Counted from the stretch's first letter, positions 35,588 to 45,150 are shown. The stretch: DNA of 51,129 nucleotides from an uncultured Sphingomonadaceae bacterium (GCA_913060895.1 CAJXSN010000016.1:1-51129), one strand, 5' to 3'. The notes: a model not told the origin generated them from the sequence alone. Numbers and translations: made by a program.

Positions 35588-36904
35588 GTGGCAACAGCAG
35601 CGCCGGCAGAGGCAAATGAATGCGCACCGTCAGCAGTGTCACCGCGCGCACGGAACGTGACGCTGGGGCTGCTGACCGCGACCTATTTCTTCAGTTACAT
35701 GGACCGGCAGATCCTGGCCATCCTGTTGGAGGATATCAAAGCCGATCTGCTGCTCTCGGACACGCAGCTTGGCCTCTTGTCGGGGCTGGCCTTTGCGCTG
35801 TTCTACGCGACGCTCGGAATTCCCGTAGCCTGGCTGGCCGATCGCTATAGTCGGGTGAATATCATCTCCGTCGCGCTTGCTTTATGGAGCGGAATGACGG
35901 CGGTTTGCGGGCTGGCCACCAATTTCTCCCAGCTTCTTCTCGCCCGCATCGGGGTCGGGGTCGGCGAGGCCGGATCGAGCCCACCGAGCCATTCGATCAT
36001 CGCGGATATGTATCCGGCGGAAAAACGCGCGTTGGCGCTGTCCATCTATTCGTTGGGCGTGACCCTCGGGGCGGCGGCAGGACAGATTTTTGGCGGCAAT
36101 CTGACTTATTTCTTCGACTGGCGAACGGCCTTCATTGCTATCGGTTTGCCCGGTGTCATCCTGGCAATCGTGGTAAAGGTTTTTGCTACCGAGCCGCCGC
36201 GCAAGGCGGAGCCTGGCGCGATCGAGACAGAAGGACACCCATCAGTATTGGCGGGTTTCAAATCGATCATGGCCAACCGCGCTGCGGTATGGTTGGTCGC
36301 AGGCGTCACGCTGACATCGATGATCGGTTATGCGCTAACCGGCTGGACGCCGGCCTATCTCATCCGGTCATTCGGGTTGAATACTCTGCAGGTCGGCAAT
36401 ATCGTCGCGCCGCTCCTCGCCATTGCCGGGGTTGCCAGCGGATTGGGAAGCGGCTGGCTCGCCAACAGGTTGGCGGTTACATACGGCATGAAGGCCCAGC
36501 CGCTGATGATCGCCGGTCTGAAGGCGATTGCGCTGCCGTTCCTGGTGCTGTTCTACCTGGTGGAAAGTCCCTGGGTAGCGGTCGGCGCCTATTTCGTCGC
36601 CGTGCTCTTCCAATCGTGTTACCTTGGCCCAACTTTCGCGATGATCCAGACGCTGGCACCGCTCAAGATGCGGGCGGTTTGGGCGGCGGTCACCCTGCTG
36701 GCTATCAACTTGATCGGATTGGGCATCGGCCCGACCCTGGTGGGCGTCTTTTCCGACCTGCTCGTTCCAGCTTATGGCGATGAATCGCTGCGTTATGCCC
36801 TGCTTATCATCGCCTGTTTCACACCCGTCGCGATCTTCTGTTACTGGCGGGCCAGCGTCGCAATGCGTCATGACGAGGCGCGCAAGGGGCCGGCGACACC
36901 CTGA
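35588..36904 (+). CDS. Spinster-like MFS transporter
   Basis: Inner-membrane protein of 438 residues with 12 predicted helices. The N-terminal pattern LTATYFFSYMDRQILAILLEDIK, then GIPVAWLADRYSRVNII and GVGVGEAGSSPPSHSIIADMYP, is typical of the spinster-related group common in sphingomonads. The start is GTG 35588 after GGGAGGAAAA. Substrate unknown; it is immediately downstream of the beta-oxidation enzyme (30 bp) and may move the same compound or a product. Confidence 0.9.
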   Translation: MATAAPAEANECAPSAVSPRARNVTLGLLTATYFFSYMDRQILAILLEDIKADLLLSDTQLGLLSGLAFALFYATLGIPVAWLADRYSRVNIISVALALWSGMTAVCGLATNFSQLLLARIGVGVGEAGSSPPSHSIIADMYPAEKRALALSIYSLGVTLGAAAGQIFGGNLTYFFDWRTAFIAIGLPGVILAIVVKVFATEPPRKAEPGAIETEGHPSVLAGFKSIMANRAAVWLVAGVTLTSMIGYALTGWTPAYLIRSFGLNTLQVGNIVAPLLAIAGVASGLGSGWLANRLAVTYGMKAQPLMIAGLKAIALPFLVLFYLVESPWVAVGAYFVAVLFQSCYLGPTFAMIQTLAPLKMRAVWAAVTLLAINLIGLGIGPTLVGVFSDLLVPAYGDESLRYALLIIACFTPVAIFCYWRASVAMRHDEARKGPATP

Positions 36905-37252
36905 TTGCCCCCACCCCGTGTGCGACCCCGTCCGGTACATAGCGCCCTCTTAGGGGGACCCGCCGACGCGAGTTGCCCCGGACTGTCTGCGAATGTTGAA
37001 TGAAAGGTATGTGCCAGCATTATCCAGGGCGCCTATAACAGGCGCTTTGCCTGCACCTGTGCCGCACCGCGCCGATAGCGCGCGATTCTCGCTATTCATC
37101 TCGCCAAGCCAATAGGCTGATTCGAACGGCACTGACTGGGAATTACCCCCTAATATTGCAGAGGTTGCGGGAAGGCTTGACACTTTCGAACAGAAAGCGG
37201 AAATCTAAAGGACCGGTATGCCCGCAAAGGGTGGCCATGGGGGAGAGGCAAA
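36905..37252. other. Intergenic region upstream of the TonB-dependent receptor
   Basis: About 350 bp without a gene. A possible -35 TTGACA lies at 37177-37182 but the -10 position is poor (AAATCT). GGGGGAGAGG is a strong ribosome site just before ATG 37253. No copy of the TTTGTATG palindrome was found here. Confidence 0.45.
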
Positions 37253-40200
37253 ATGAACAAGGTAATTTTTCGCCATAGTTGCGCCTGGTCGGCGCTGGCT
37301 GCCGGATTGGGTGTTTTTGCGCCAAGCCTGGCCTCCGCGCAGGAGACAGTGCAACTTCCGGTCGAAGAACAGGCTGTAAACGAGCCGGGGCCGATCAGCG
37401 ACGAGGACACCACCATCGTGGTGACAGGCTCTCTCATTCGCGGCACACCCGAAGACAGCGCTTTGCCCGTAGATGTGTTCTCCACTGCCGAGCTCGCACG
37501 AGAAGGCGTCACTTCACCTCTCGATTTCATTAAGGATATCCCGGCGGTCGGTTCCGTCCTCGGTGATTCCAACCAGTTCTCTACAGACGCGCAGGGTCTC
37601 GGCGGCGTCGGTTCAATCAATCTGCGCAATCTTGGCCCGGTACGCACTCTGGTCCTGCTGAACGGTCATCGCACGCTTGTTTCGCCGGGTGATGGTCTGG
37701 TCGATACCAACCTCCTGCCGCTGTTCGCGCTTGAGCGAGTTGAGCTGCTGAAAGATGGTGCGGCCGTGACATACGGGTCCGACGCGGTTGCCGGGGTGGC
37801 GAACTTCATCACACGAAAGAACTTCGACGGGGTCGAAGTTCAGGGTGATTACCGGTTCGTAAAAGGCAGTGATGGTGATTGGACCGCCAGCATCTTGGCC
37901 GGCAAGAATATCGGTGACGATTTCAACATTTTGGCAGGCTTCGGCTATCGCCACCGGTCCCCCCTTGCGACAATCGACCGGGATTATTCAAACCTGCCAT
38001 ACGAGGTTAATCCGGCCGGCTATTCGGTCGTCAGCAATCCGGCCACCTACTTCCCCGCGATCCGACCTGCCGGGCCGATCCGGAACAATCCCGGCGCGGC
38101 CGCGCGGCCCACGGTGATATCAGGCACGCCTTTCGAGGATGCCGGATGCGCCGATCTGGGCGGCACGCAGCTTTTCTCGGGCGGTGCCGCGCCGGTCTGC
38201 GGATACCAGTTCACCGATTACAACAATCTGGTGGAGGAGCAGGATTTCTATCAGGGGTTCGTTCAGGCGAACGCGGATCTATCCGATACCGTGCGGTTCA
38301 ATGCCGATGCCCTATGGGCGCGCAGTGTGACGCGCACTTTCCTTTCAGCGTCCTATCCCTCCACCACCGGGCCAGCAGGACCGGGAACGCAATTCAACTA
38401 TTTCGTGCCGAGCAGCAATCCCGGATTTTCCGATTTCGTGGGGCAGACCGGCTTCCCGACATCCGTCCCGTTGCCGTTCGGTCCGGGCGGCTCATTGGTC
38501 AATGTGCCCAATGGCGCGGCCATCCTTCTCTATCGACCCTTTGCGTTGGGCGGGAATCCGCTGTCCGAATCGCCTTTCGGCAATGAAAGCTTCGGCAAGA
38601 ACAACAGCTGGCGAGTATCGGCGGGGCTGGAATTCGATATGTCCGACAGCCTGTTGGCATCACTGCAGGGAACATATATCCAGTCCAGTTCAGAAGCCCT
38701 TGCGCCAGATTACCTGCCTGTGCGGCTGCAGAATGCGCTGGATGGTCTTGGCGGACCCGCATGCAACGTGGCTAATGGGACGCCGGGCCAGGGCGGCTGC
38801 CAGTTTTTCAATCCGTTCTCGAATGCGATCGCGGTCAACCAGATCACCGGCCAGACCAATTCCGGCTATACCGGCCCTGATGGCCAGGTGAATTCCAACA
38901 GTACCGAACTTATGGAATGGCTGTTCGGCAATACAGGCACCATCCAGCAGGAACGCAATTTCGTGGTCGATGGCCTGATCGCGGGTGATCTTGGTGGCCT
39001 GGATTTCGGGTCCGGTCCGATCCAGTTCGGGATCGGCGCACAATTTCGGTCGACCAATTTCACTTCGCGCGGGCGGAACGACGAAGGCCTTCTGTTGAAC
39101 GACCCCGATGTCAATCCCTGCCCGGTTATCGGCGACACGACTTGCGCCGTCAGGACAGGCCCATTCGCATTCCTCGGCCAATCCCGAAACATCGATGTGT
39201 CGAACAATGTGTATGCGGTATTCGGTGAAGTGCAGATCCCGGTCCTCGACACGCTCGAAGTGAATTTGGCTCTGCGTTACGAAGATTACGGCGGCCTGAC
39301 CGGGTCTACACTCGATCCCAAGGCGAGCTTCCGGTTCGAACCTATTCCGTGGCTCGTCTTGCGGGGCTCCGCTTCCACCACGTTCCGTGGCCCCTTGCCG
39401 AGCAACATCGCACCGTCCACCGTAACCGCCTTGCAAGCCATCGACGCGGCCAATGGCGGGTTCCTGTCGGTCGATATCACCGGCGATCCGGCGCTGCGCC
39501 CGGAAAGCGCCTTTACTTACAATATCGGTGCAGTCGCCGATATTGGCGGCTTCAGCGCGTCGGTCGATTACTGGAGCTATGATTTCGAGGATGCGATTGC
39601 GACGCAGGACGAGAATGCGATCGCCTCTTCCGTCATTCCGGTGGCGGGAGGTCTGGCCGATTGTACCAGTCCATTGGCCCAGCGCCTGGTTTTCTCTGGC
39701 GGCTGCACGCAAGGGGTTACCACAGGCGCCGATCTGGCCCGCATCACGACATTCATCGTTAACAGCGCCCCCATTAAAACCGACGGTATTGATCTGAAAG
39801 CCGACTATACGTTTCTCTTTGGCGAGGCGGCCTTAACCATTGGCGGCGCGGCGACATGGACTCTCAATTACGATGTCGATCCGCAAATCGTGGCCGGAGT
39901 GCAAATTTCTGATGCCTATGACGCAGTCGGCCTTGCCAATTTCGACCGGACGCCAGGCACCATATCGGAATGGAAGGGCAACGCGTTTGCCAATCTCAAC
40001 GTGGGCAATCTCAATGCGCGCTACGTCTTTCGCTATGCTAGCGGTGTGACCGATGATCGCTGTCCGGACGATGCACCATGCTTCGTATCGACCTTTGGTA
40101 CGAGCTTCGGTGATCCGACGACGGAAACCGATTTCGGCCGCGAAATTCCCGCGCTCGCGCAGCATGATTTTAACGTCATTTATGATCTGCCGGTCAGCTT

Positions 40201-40342
40201 TGCAGAGGTGCAGTTGCAGGGGTCGGTCGAGAATATCTTCGATGAAGACCCGCCAGAGGCACGCTTCGAACTGGGTTACAACCCGTTCATCGGCAATCCG
40301 CTGGGCCGCACATTCCGGCTCGGGGCGAAGGTGCGCTTCTAA
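37253..40342 (+). CDS. TonB-dependent outer-membrane receptor
   Basis: Protein of 1,029 residues. A signal peptide is visible (about 1-30, ending SLASAQE). Next come a TonB-box-like segment (DTTIVVTGSLIRG) and a plug domain containing INLRNLGPVRTLVLLNGHR and ERVELLKDGAAVTYGSDAVAGVANFI. The C-terminal barrel has many alternating strands and ends RTFRLGAKVRF with the usual terminal aromatic residue. Such receptors import large or scarce substrates using proton-motive force through TonB. In sphingomonads they often sit with catabolic genes, which fits the preceding cluster; the ligand cannot be read from sequence. Confidence 0.94.
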   Translation: MNKVIFRHSCAWSALAAGLGVFAPSLASAQETVQLPVEEQAVNEPGPISDEDTTIVVTGSLIRGTPEDSALPVDVFSTAELAREGVTSPLDFIKDIPAVGSVLGDSNQFSTDAQGLGGVGSINLRNLGPVRTLVLLNGHRTLVSPGDGLVDTNLLPLFALERVELLKDGAAVTYGSDAVAGVANFITRKNFDGVEVQGDYRFVKGSDGDWTASILAGKNIGDDFNILAGFGYRHRSPLATIDRDYSNLPYEVNPAGYSVVSNPATYFPAIRPAGPIRNNPGAAARPTVISGTPFEDAGCADLGGTQLFSGGAAPVCGYQFTDYNNLVEEQDFYQGFVQANADLSDTVRFNADALWARSVTRTFLSASYPSTTGPAGPGTQFNYFVPSSNPGFSDFVGQTGFPTSVPLPFGPGGSLVNVPNGAAILLYRPFALGGNPLSESPFGNESFGKNNSWRVSAGLEFDMSDSLLASLQGTYIQSSSEALAPDYLPVRLQNALDGLGGPACNVANGTPGQGGCQFFNPFSNAIAVNQITGQTNSGYTGPDGQVNSNSTELMEWLFGNTGTIQQERNFVVDGLIAGDLGGLDFGSGPIQFGIGAQFRSTNFTSRGRNDEGLLLNDPDVNPCPVIGDTTCAVRTGPFAFLGQSRNIDVSNNVYAVFGEVQIPVLDTLEVNLALRYEDYGGLTGSTLDPKASFRFEPIPWLVLRGSASTTFRGPLPSNIAPSTVTALQAIDAANGGFLSVDITGDPALRPESAFTYNIGAVADIGGFSASVDYWSYDFEDAIATQDENAIASSVIPVAGGLADCTSPLAQRLVFSGGCTQGVTTGADLARITTFIVNSAPIKTDGIDLKADYTFLFGEAALTIGGAATWTLNYDVDPQIVAGVQISDAYDAVGLANFDRTPGTISEWKGNAFANLNVGNLNARYVFRYASGVTDDRCPDDAPCFVSTFGTSFGDPTTETDFGREIPALAQHDFNVIYDLPVSFAEVQLQGSVENIFDEDPPEARFELGYNPFIGNPLGRTFRLGAKVRF

Positions 40343-40368
40343 CTATCAAGCCAACTGTTCCCTTTAAA

Positions 40369-40401
40369 ATATGCCCGATGGTTCGAACGCCGGGCATTTT
40401 T
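40369..40401 (+). terminator. Intrinsic terminator after the TonB receptor
   Basis: Stem TGCCCG (40372-40377) / CGGGCA (40391-40396), flanked by A and T runs (TTTTTA after the stem). Lies 30 bp after the receptor stop. The remaining gap to 40567 holds nothing recognisable. Confidence 0.75.
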
Positions 40402-40567
40402 ATGGGCCTGTGATCCGCACAAAGGCCTTGAATTGGTCAATCTTTGAATATTCGAGAGCAAATTGCGCCCGGCAAGTTTCAGATCGGGCGTAATCAAATG
40501 CGTACAAGCCGTTTCGGCACAAACCATCAATCGAACAACGTCGTCGGGACATAAGTACCGCACTATT

Positions 40568-41164
40568 CTAGAGGCTCGGAGCCTCGCGGGGCTTCAGCAA
40601 ATCGATCCGGAACTTTTCATGTTCGATCGCATCGAGCGTATGGTCGCGGTGCGACTGGAAGCTTTCGACGAAGGTCGCTGCCGCGTGCTCACCGGAAAGG
40701 GGCAGATCGCTGGGCCCGGTCCAATTGACCAGCAGACACAGGCCGTTCGATGCTAGATCGCGCTCGGTGTTCGCCGCCATCTGTAAGATCTCTTCCCGCG
40801 ACAAAAAGTACAGAATTTCCGACATGACGATCAGATCGTAACGATCTCCGGGCCATCCACCGGGTAGCTCGACGCGTTCGAACCGGGCGATGTTGCCAAG
40901 CTCTGAGCGAGCTCTCGCGATGGCTTCTCCCGACACGTCGATTGCGGTTACCTGATCGCTGCGCCGCGCGAGCTTTTGCGTCAGTGTGCCGAACGAGCAA
41001 CCAAGATCCAGAACGCTGCGAAAATGCCGGCCGGATGGAAGTGACGCAATCGTGGCGGCGAACTTGGTTCGCTCGTAATCGCTGGTCGTGACGTCCCACG
41101 GGTCCCCTTTTTCCCGGTAGAGATTGTCGAATGTAGTTTCGCGCTCGCTTGCCTTGTCGGTCAT
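40568..41164 (-). CDS. NodS-like SAM-dependent methyltransferase
   Basis: Protein of 198 residues with the class I methyltransferase pattern: SVLDLGCSFGTLTQKLA (motif I, about residues 49-65), VTAIDVSGEAI (motif II), and DLIVMSEILYFLSREE. The N-terminal TTFDNLYREKGDPWDVTTSDYE matches the NodS group. NodS methylates amino sugars of Nod factors; family members outside rhizobia act on unknown substrates. Its ATG overlaps the end of the PIG-L deacetylase frame by 4 nt, so the two formed an operon resembling the deacetylase/methyltransferase pairing of amino-sugar modification. This gene is intact although its partner is broken. Confidence 0.88.
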   Translation of the reverse strand: MTDKASERETTFDNLYREKGDPWDVTTSDYERTKFAATIASLPSGRHFRSVLDLGCSFGTLTQKLARRSDQVTAIDVSGEAIARARSELGNIARFERVELPGGWPGDRYDLIVMSEILYFLSREEILQMAANTERDLASNGLCLLVNWTGPSDLPLSGEHAAATFVESFQSHRDHTLDAIEHEKFRIDLLKPREAPSL

Positions 41165-41885
41165 CGCTGATCCAAGTGCTGAATAAAAATCTCGTCATAA
41201 TCCAGAAAGTGATCCAGCAGGATTGCCAGCATTATGAACCCCCGGGGATCGTCATCGATCATGTGCGTGATCTGGGTGCGATAGTGCCCCGCGGCGGTGC
41301 GTTTGCAGTCACGTGCAGCAGGATCTCCAAAGCGACAAATACGGCCGGGCGAGGGCACCGCTCGTTGGCCGAACTGCCCCTATACGCATAATTCCATAGC
41401 GGGGTTCAGCGTTCCGTGCAGCACTGGCAACCGCTTAGTGATCGCAGTGGGGGATCGCCGTCCCATGTAGCCCAAATGGCTTCTGTTTTTCTCTCGGCCC
41501 CGATTGACACGGTCCGATCTGCAAGCTCGGCAACATGATCCGGGCCAAGACGTCCGTCCGGATAGTTGAGCACCTGAAACGTAATTCCGCCTCCACCGAG
41601 TTCGTCGACAGCGTTTTGGAATTCGAGATATCGGCAAGCCTTTAACCGAGCATCACGATAAGCTATCGAATTCGGGTGCGATGCTTCGCCAGCGGTTACC
41701 ACGACGATATGTTCAGGTATATTTTCCACCACAGCCTCTGCGATAGCCATTCCGCAGCTAAATGTCTCATCATCGGGATGCGGAGCGAGTACCAGCACCG
41801 GGCCCGCTGCAAGGTTGCGAATCAGCGCAACAGGGCGGTCCTTTGCCTCGTCGAGCAACGCACCTTCTGCTGTAGAAGGAATCAT
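41161..41885 (-). pseudogene. PIG-L family N-acetylglucosaminyl deacetylase-like gene, broken
   Basis: The N-terminal half is good from ATG 41885: PVLVLAPHPDDETFSCGMAI (zinc-site HPDD) and VVTAGEASHPNSIAYRDAR. Near 41449-41453 a run of five C (minus strand) is one base too long; removing one gives WDGDPHCDH, restoring the conserved zinc His region. That frame then meets TAA at 41435-41437. The C terminus reappears in another frame (41161-41358) as THMIDDDPRGF and EIFIQHLDQR. So there are at least an insertion, a stop and another shift. The end still overlaps the methyltransferase start by 4 nt, implying fairly recent decay. Confidence 0.82.
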
Positions 41886-42025
41886 AAACAGTCCGCCTTG
41901 CCGCCGGTTAGCAACAGCATCCGAGTGGCGCAATCGAATTTTCCGTCGATATCCGCCTGGCACAAAAACAGAGCGAGATCGCGGCTGATCCGGTCCGGCG
42001 CGGCAGTCTTCCGCATGACCTGCCG
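41882..42025 (-). pseudogene. 3' remnant of a gene upstream of the PIG-L frame
   Basis: A minus-strand frame of about 48 codons (RQVMRKTAAPDRISRDLALFL and onward) ends in TGA overlapping the PIG-L ATG by 4 nt (ATGA). This coupling suggests it is the tail of a former operon gene. Upstream in the same frame there are stops. I do not recognise the family; an acyl-CoA dehydrogenase C terminus is one possibility. Confidence 0.35.
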
Positions 42026-42812
42026 TGCCCATCATCCGGGCTAGACCGTTCCACCCTGTTCGCCGCTTCTGACACCTACAAACGCGCCGTTTCACATAGG
42101 TTCGCCATTTGTGTGATACGTTCGCGTTACCGATGCGAACCATCATCCATTGTCGCAACTGCTTCATTGCGCATGGCTTCCGCACCGCCGAGATGAACGG
42201 CACAATATGGCCGGACGCCCCCTTCGAACAGGGTTCCCGTTGATATTCGCCCGGCCAGCCCAGTGGCTGCGCGAGAACGCCGGTGAAATTATAGCTTCCG
42301 GAGCGGGTCGCACGCATCCGCTTACAGGCCAGATGGAAGCATCCCCGCGCTCGCTGTCGTCGCACGGCGCGAGGTATAGCTAACAATCCGTTCCGTTACC
42401 CACTGGCACGACTGCCAAGGCAATATTGTTGAGTCCCGATGCAAATCGCTTGATCCCGATGAGCTTACCGCCCGTGCAGGTTACCGGTTCATTGCCCTCC
42501 GCTCCCATACGCCGAGCCACCCGTGCTTGACCTATTCTGCCAGATAAACTTTCGGTAATTTGGTCGACTATAGTTGACTGGCACATCAAACCTGAATGTT
42601 CGCTTCTAGGTTGAACCTTTGTACCTCCTAGCGATAGGGTGGGGGCGCGTTGTTAACCGACAGCTTTTGGGCCAGAAGCAGATCGTCCGGTTTGGCACCA
42701 TCAGACGGCAAGGCAAACGTTTGGCAGCCACATAACGCGTCTACGCCGTTGAACTTGTGTGGAACCATTGGCTCTGGAATGCGCTCCCAGTTCATACAGC
42801 GGAGAAAAGCCA
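42026..42812. other. Gene-free stretch
   Basis: About 790 bp with only short frames and no family-like sequence on either strand. The last bases (GCGGAGAAAAGCCA) form the ribosome site of the SRPBCC gene. Confidence 0.5.
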
Positions 42813-43460
42813 ATGGATCAAAAACTAAAAGCAGGAGCGGGCGTGAGCAGCCTTATCCTGGCAACGGGCGCAGTCGCCTTGGGAGCGTTTCTTTCGCATC
42901 GCCATCGCCTGCGCACAACTGACAATGCTTCTAGTTCTGCCAAGCGTCAGCCACCAGGTGATCTCGCGCTTGTGGGCCGTTCGGTCACCATTCGTCAAGC
43001 AAGAGCCAAGCTGTTCGAATACTGGCGAGATTTTTCGAACCTACCGAAATTTATGGAGAACCTGGAAAGCATCGAAGATGCCGGCGCGAACGATGCCCTC
43101 ATGTGGAACATAAAAGCTCCCGCCGGGCGAACGGTCAGCGTTACGACCGAAATCGACAGCGAGAAACAGGACGAGCATATCGCTTGGCGCTCTGTTGAGG
43201 GCTCGGACATCGAGACCTCAGGCGAGGTGCGGTTCGAAGATGCGCCAGGCGACCGCGGAACACGGGTCAGTCTGACCATGTCCTACGATCCGCCAGGGGG
43301 GGCGTTGGGTCAATTAATCGCAAAACTGTTCCAACGTGAGCCGCAGGTTCAAACCCGGCACGATCTCAAGCGCTTCAAGATGCTGATGGAAACGGGTGAG
43401 ATAGCAACTTCGGTTCGGACGAATGATGAGACCCGCGTAGTGAAGCAGGAGAACGGATAA
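42813..43460 (+). CDS. SRPBCC (polyketide cyclase/dehydrase-like) protein with an N-terminal membrane helix
   Basis: Protein of 215 residues. An N-terminal hydrophobic segment (VSSLILATGAVALGAFLSH, about residues 10-28) suggests a membrane anchor or uncleaved signal. The remainder looks like a START/SRPBCC ligand-binding domain: VTIRQARAKLFEYWRDFSNLPKFMENLESIE, then TEIDSEKQDEHIAWRS and a TRVSLTMSYDPPGG strand. Ligand unknown. Start at ATG 42813 with GGAGAAAA. Its stop overlaps the ATG of the alcohol dehydrogenase (TAATG), so the two are translationally coupled. Confidence 0.85.
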   Translation: MDQKLKAGAGVSSLILATGAVALGAFLSHRHRLRTTDNASSSAKRQPPGDLALVGRSVTIRQARAKLFEYWRDFSNLPKFMENLESIEDAGANDALMWNIKAPAGRTVSVTTEIDSEKQDEHIAWRSVEGSDIETSGEVRFEDAPGDRGTRVSLTMSYDPPGGALGQLIAKLFQREPQVQTRHDLKRFKMLMETGEIATSVRTNDETRVVKQENG

Positions 43461-44641
43461 TGCGTGCACTAACATGGCATGGAACCAAAGACGTTCGCGT
43501 GGATACCGTTAGCGATCCCGAAATAATCAATTCACGCGACGCTATCATCAGGGTCACAAGTACCGCGATCTGCGGTTCCGATCTTCATCTGTACGATGGT
43601 GTGATCCCCGCGGTAAGACCGGGCGACGTACTCGGCCACGAGTTCATGGGCGAGGTCGTCGAAACAGGTGCGAACAGCAATCTGGAAAAGGGACAGCGCG
43701 TAGTTGTGCCTTTCACCATCAGTTGTGGCGGCTGCTTCCACTGCAAGATGCAACAATATTCGGCCTGCGACAATTCGAACCCCGTCGAAAAACAGGATTT
43801 GTCGGCTACGCTGTACGGTCAGCCCATGTCGGCGCTATTCGGATACTCTCACCTTACCGGGGGTTATTCGGGCGGTCAGGCAGAGTATGTCCGCGTGCCA
43901 TTTTCTGACGTCGGCCCGATTGTCGTTCCTGACCATCTAAATGACGACCAAGTGCTATTCTTGTCCGATATCCTGCCGACGGGATGGATGGGCGCGGAAA
44001 ACGCCGATATCGAGCCTGACGATACGGTCGCAGTATGGGGATGTGGCCCCGTGGGACTGTTCGCAATCCAGTCAGCCATCATGATGGGGGCATCAAAAGT
44101 AATCGCAATCGATCATTATCCGAACCGGCTTGCTCTCGCCAAGAAACTTGGTGCTGAGATCATCGATTTTCGCGAAACCGACGTGCGCGAAGCCTTGATG
44201 GAAATGTCTGGTGGTATCGGCGTAGATGCAGTGATTGACGCTGTTGGTATGGAATCGCACGGCTTTGCCATCGACAACATAATTGACGTGGCTAAGCAGA
44301 AAGTCGGGATCGGTGCAGACCGGGCCAGTGCGCTCAAACAGGCGATCATGGCCGTGCGGTTCGGAGGTAAAGTCTCCATACCCGGCGTCTATGGCGGCAT
44401 GAGCGACAAATGGCCACTCGGGGCAATAATGGAAAAGGGTCTGCAGATCCGTAGTGGACAGACCCATGTCCAGAAATACACCAAGGACCTGCTCGCCAAG
44501 ATCGAGGACGGCACTCTCGATACCACCTTCCTGATCAGCCACCGACTGCCGCTAGAGAAGGCGGCCGAAGGCTACAAGAACTTCAAGGAACAGCAGAACG
44601 AATGGACGAAAGTGGTCCTCAAACCCGGAATGGCGGGTTGA
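43460..44641 (+). CDS. Zinc-dependent alcohol dehydrogenase (formaldehyde dehydrogenase-like)
   Basis: Medium-chain dehydrogenase of 393 residues. Catalytic zinc site: STAICGSDLHLYDG (Cys) and GHEFMGEVVE (His-Glu). The structural zinc cysteines are in CGGCFHCKMQQYSACD. The NAD(P)-binding motif is VAVWGCGPVGLFAIQSA (about residues 188-204). The length and long middle section resemble glutathione-independent formaldehyde dehydrogenase relatives, but substrate is uncertain. It overlaps the SRPBCC stop by one base. A truncated SDR gene follows. Confidence 0.92.
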   Translation: MRALTWHGTKDVRVDTVSDPEIINSRDAIIRVTSTAICGSDLHLYDGVIPAVRPGDVLGHEFMGEVVETGANSNLEKGQRVVVPFTISCGGCFHCKMQQYSACDNSNPVEKQDLSATLYGQPMSALFGYSHLTGGYSGGQAEYVRVPFSDVGPIVVPDHLNDDQVLFLSDILPTGWMGAENADIEPDDTVAVWGCGPVGLFAIQSAIMMGASKVIAIDHYPNRLALAKKLGAEIIDFRETDVREALMEMSGGIGVDAVIDAVGMESHGFAIDNIIDVAKQKVGIGADRASALKQAIMAVRFGGKVSIPGVYGGMSDKWPLGAIMEKGLQIRSGQTHVQKYTKDLLAKIEDGTLDTTFLISHRLPLEKAAEGYKNFKEQQNEWTKVVLKPGMAG

Positions 44642-44668
44642 ACATGAGCAAGGGAGTCGAAAAACTCT

Positions 44669-44839
44669 ATGCCTGTATATATTGCCGGCGCTTCCCGCGG
44701 AATGGGACTTGAACTGGCCAAGTTGGCAACAAGAGGCGGGTGCGAACTGATCCTTGCAGTCGACCGCGATTTTAATGGGCAGAAATGGCAGCGCGGGATC
44801 GTGGTGTGGCGTCGTGGACAAAAGGTAGTCAGAGTTTGA
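44669..44839 (+). pseudogene. Truncated short-chain dehydrogenase (N-terminal fragment)
   Basis: Begins MPVYIAGASRGMGLELAKLA, the SDR nucleotide-binding motif GASRGMG, and keeps family character for about 33 residues (to LAVDRD). Beyond about 44775 the frame turns into unrelated sequence and stops at 44839. An IS5-family relic lies immediately downstream and presumably truncated it. Probably once the third gene of the SRPBCC-ADH operon. Confidence 0.7.
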
Positions 44840-45150
44840 CTTAGGCAAGTGCGACGAAGCCGAGATAGGACTGCTGTTTTCGTCATAGCAAGTGACGACT
44901 CTGCGCCAGTTCTCTAGCTTGTTGAACAGAAGCTCGGCCGGGTTCCGCTGGTGGTTAGTCTTCCCGCTCTTGTGAAATGGAATTGCGCCGGTTTCTCTTT
45001 GTTGGAATCACCGCCTCGACGTCAGTGGCAGCCATCTCCTCCGCGGATAGCACTGGCATGGTAACTACGGTCGGCGAGGGATGCCTTGATGCGGTCGCCA
45101 CCCGTCATCGATAATGGCGGAAGACGCTGCTCTAGGTGTGATATCCATCC
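44800..45150 (-). mobile_element. Decayed IS5-family transposase remnant
   Basis: Minus-strand pieces in shifting frames spell the C-terminal part of an IS5-family DDE transposase: ADRSYHASAIR, AATDVEAVIPTKRNRRN, NPAELLFNKLENWRRVVTCYD, SYLGFVALA and LPFVHDA. The last block is the characteristic FNKLKNWRRVATRYDK-type tail. Several indels and stops break it. Inverted repeats were not identified, so limits are approximate. Confidence 0.7.

Noticed and set aside
41886-42386. Long upstream extension of the PIG-L frame on the minus strand
   Set aside because: No family character, and a different frame in this stretch ends with an ATGA overlap at the PIG-L start, indicating the true boundary.
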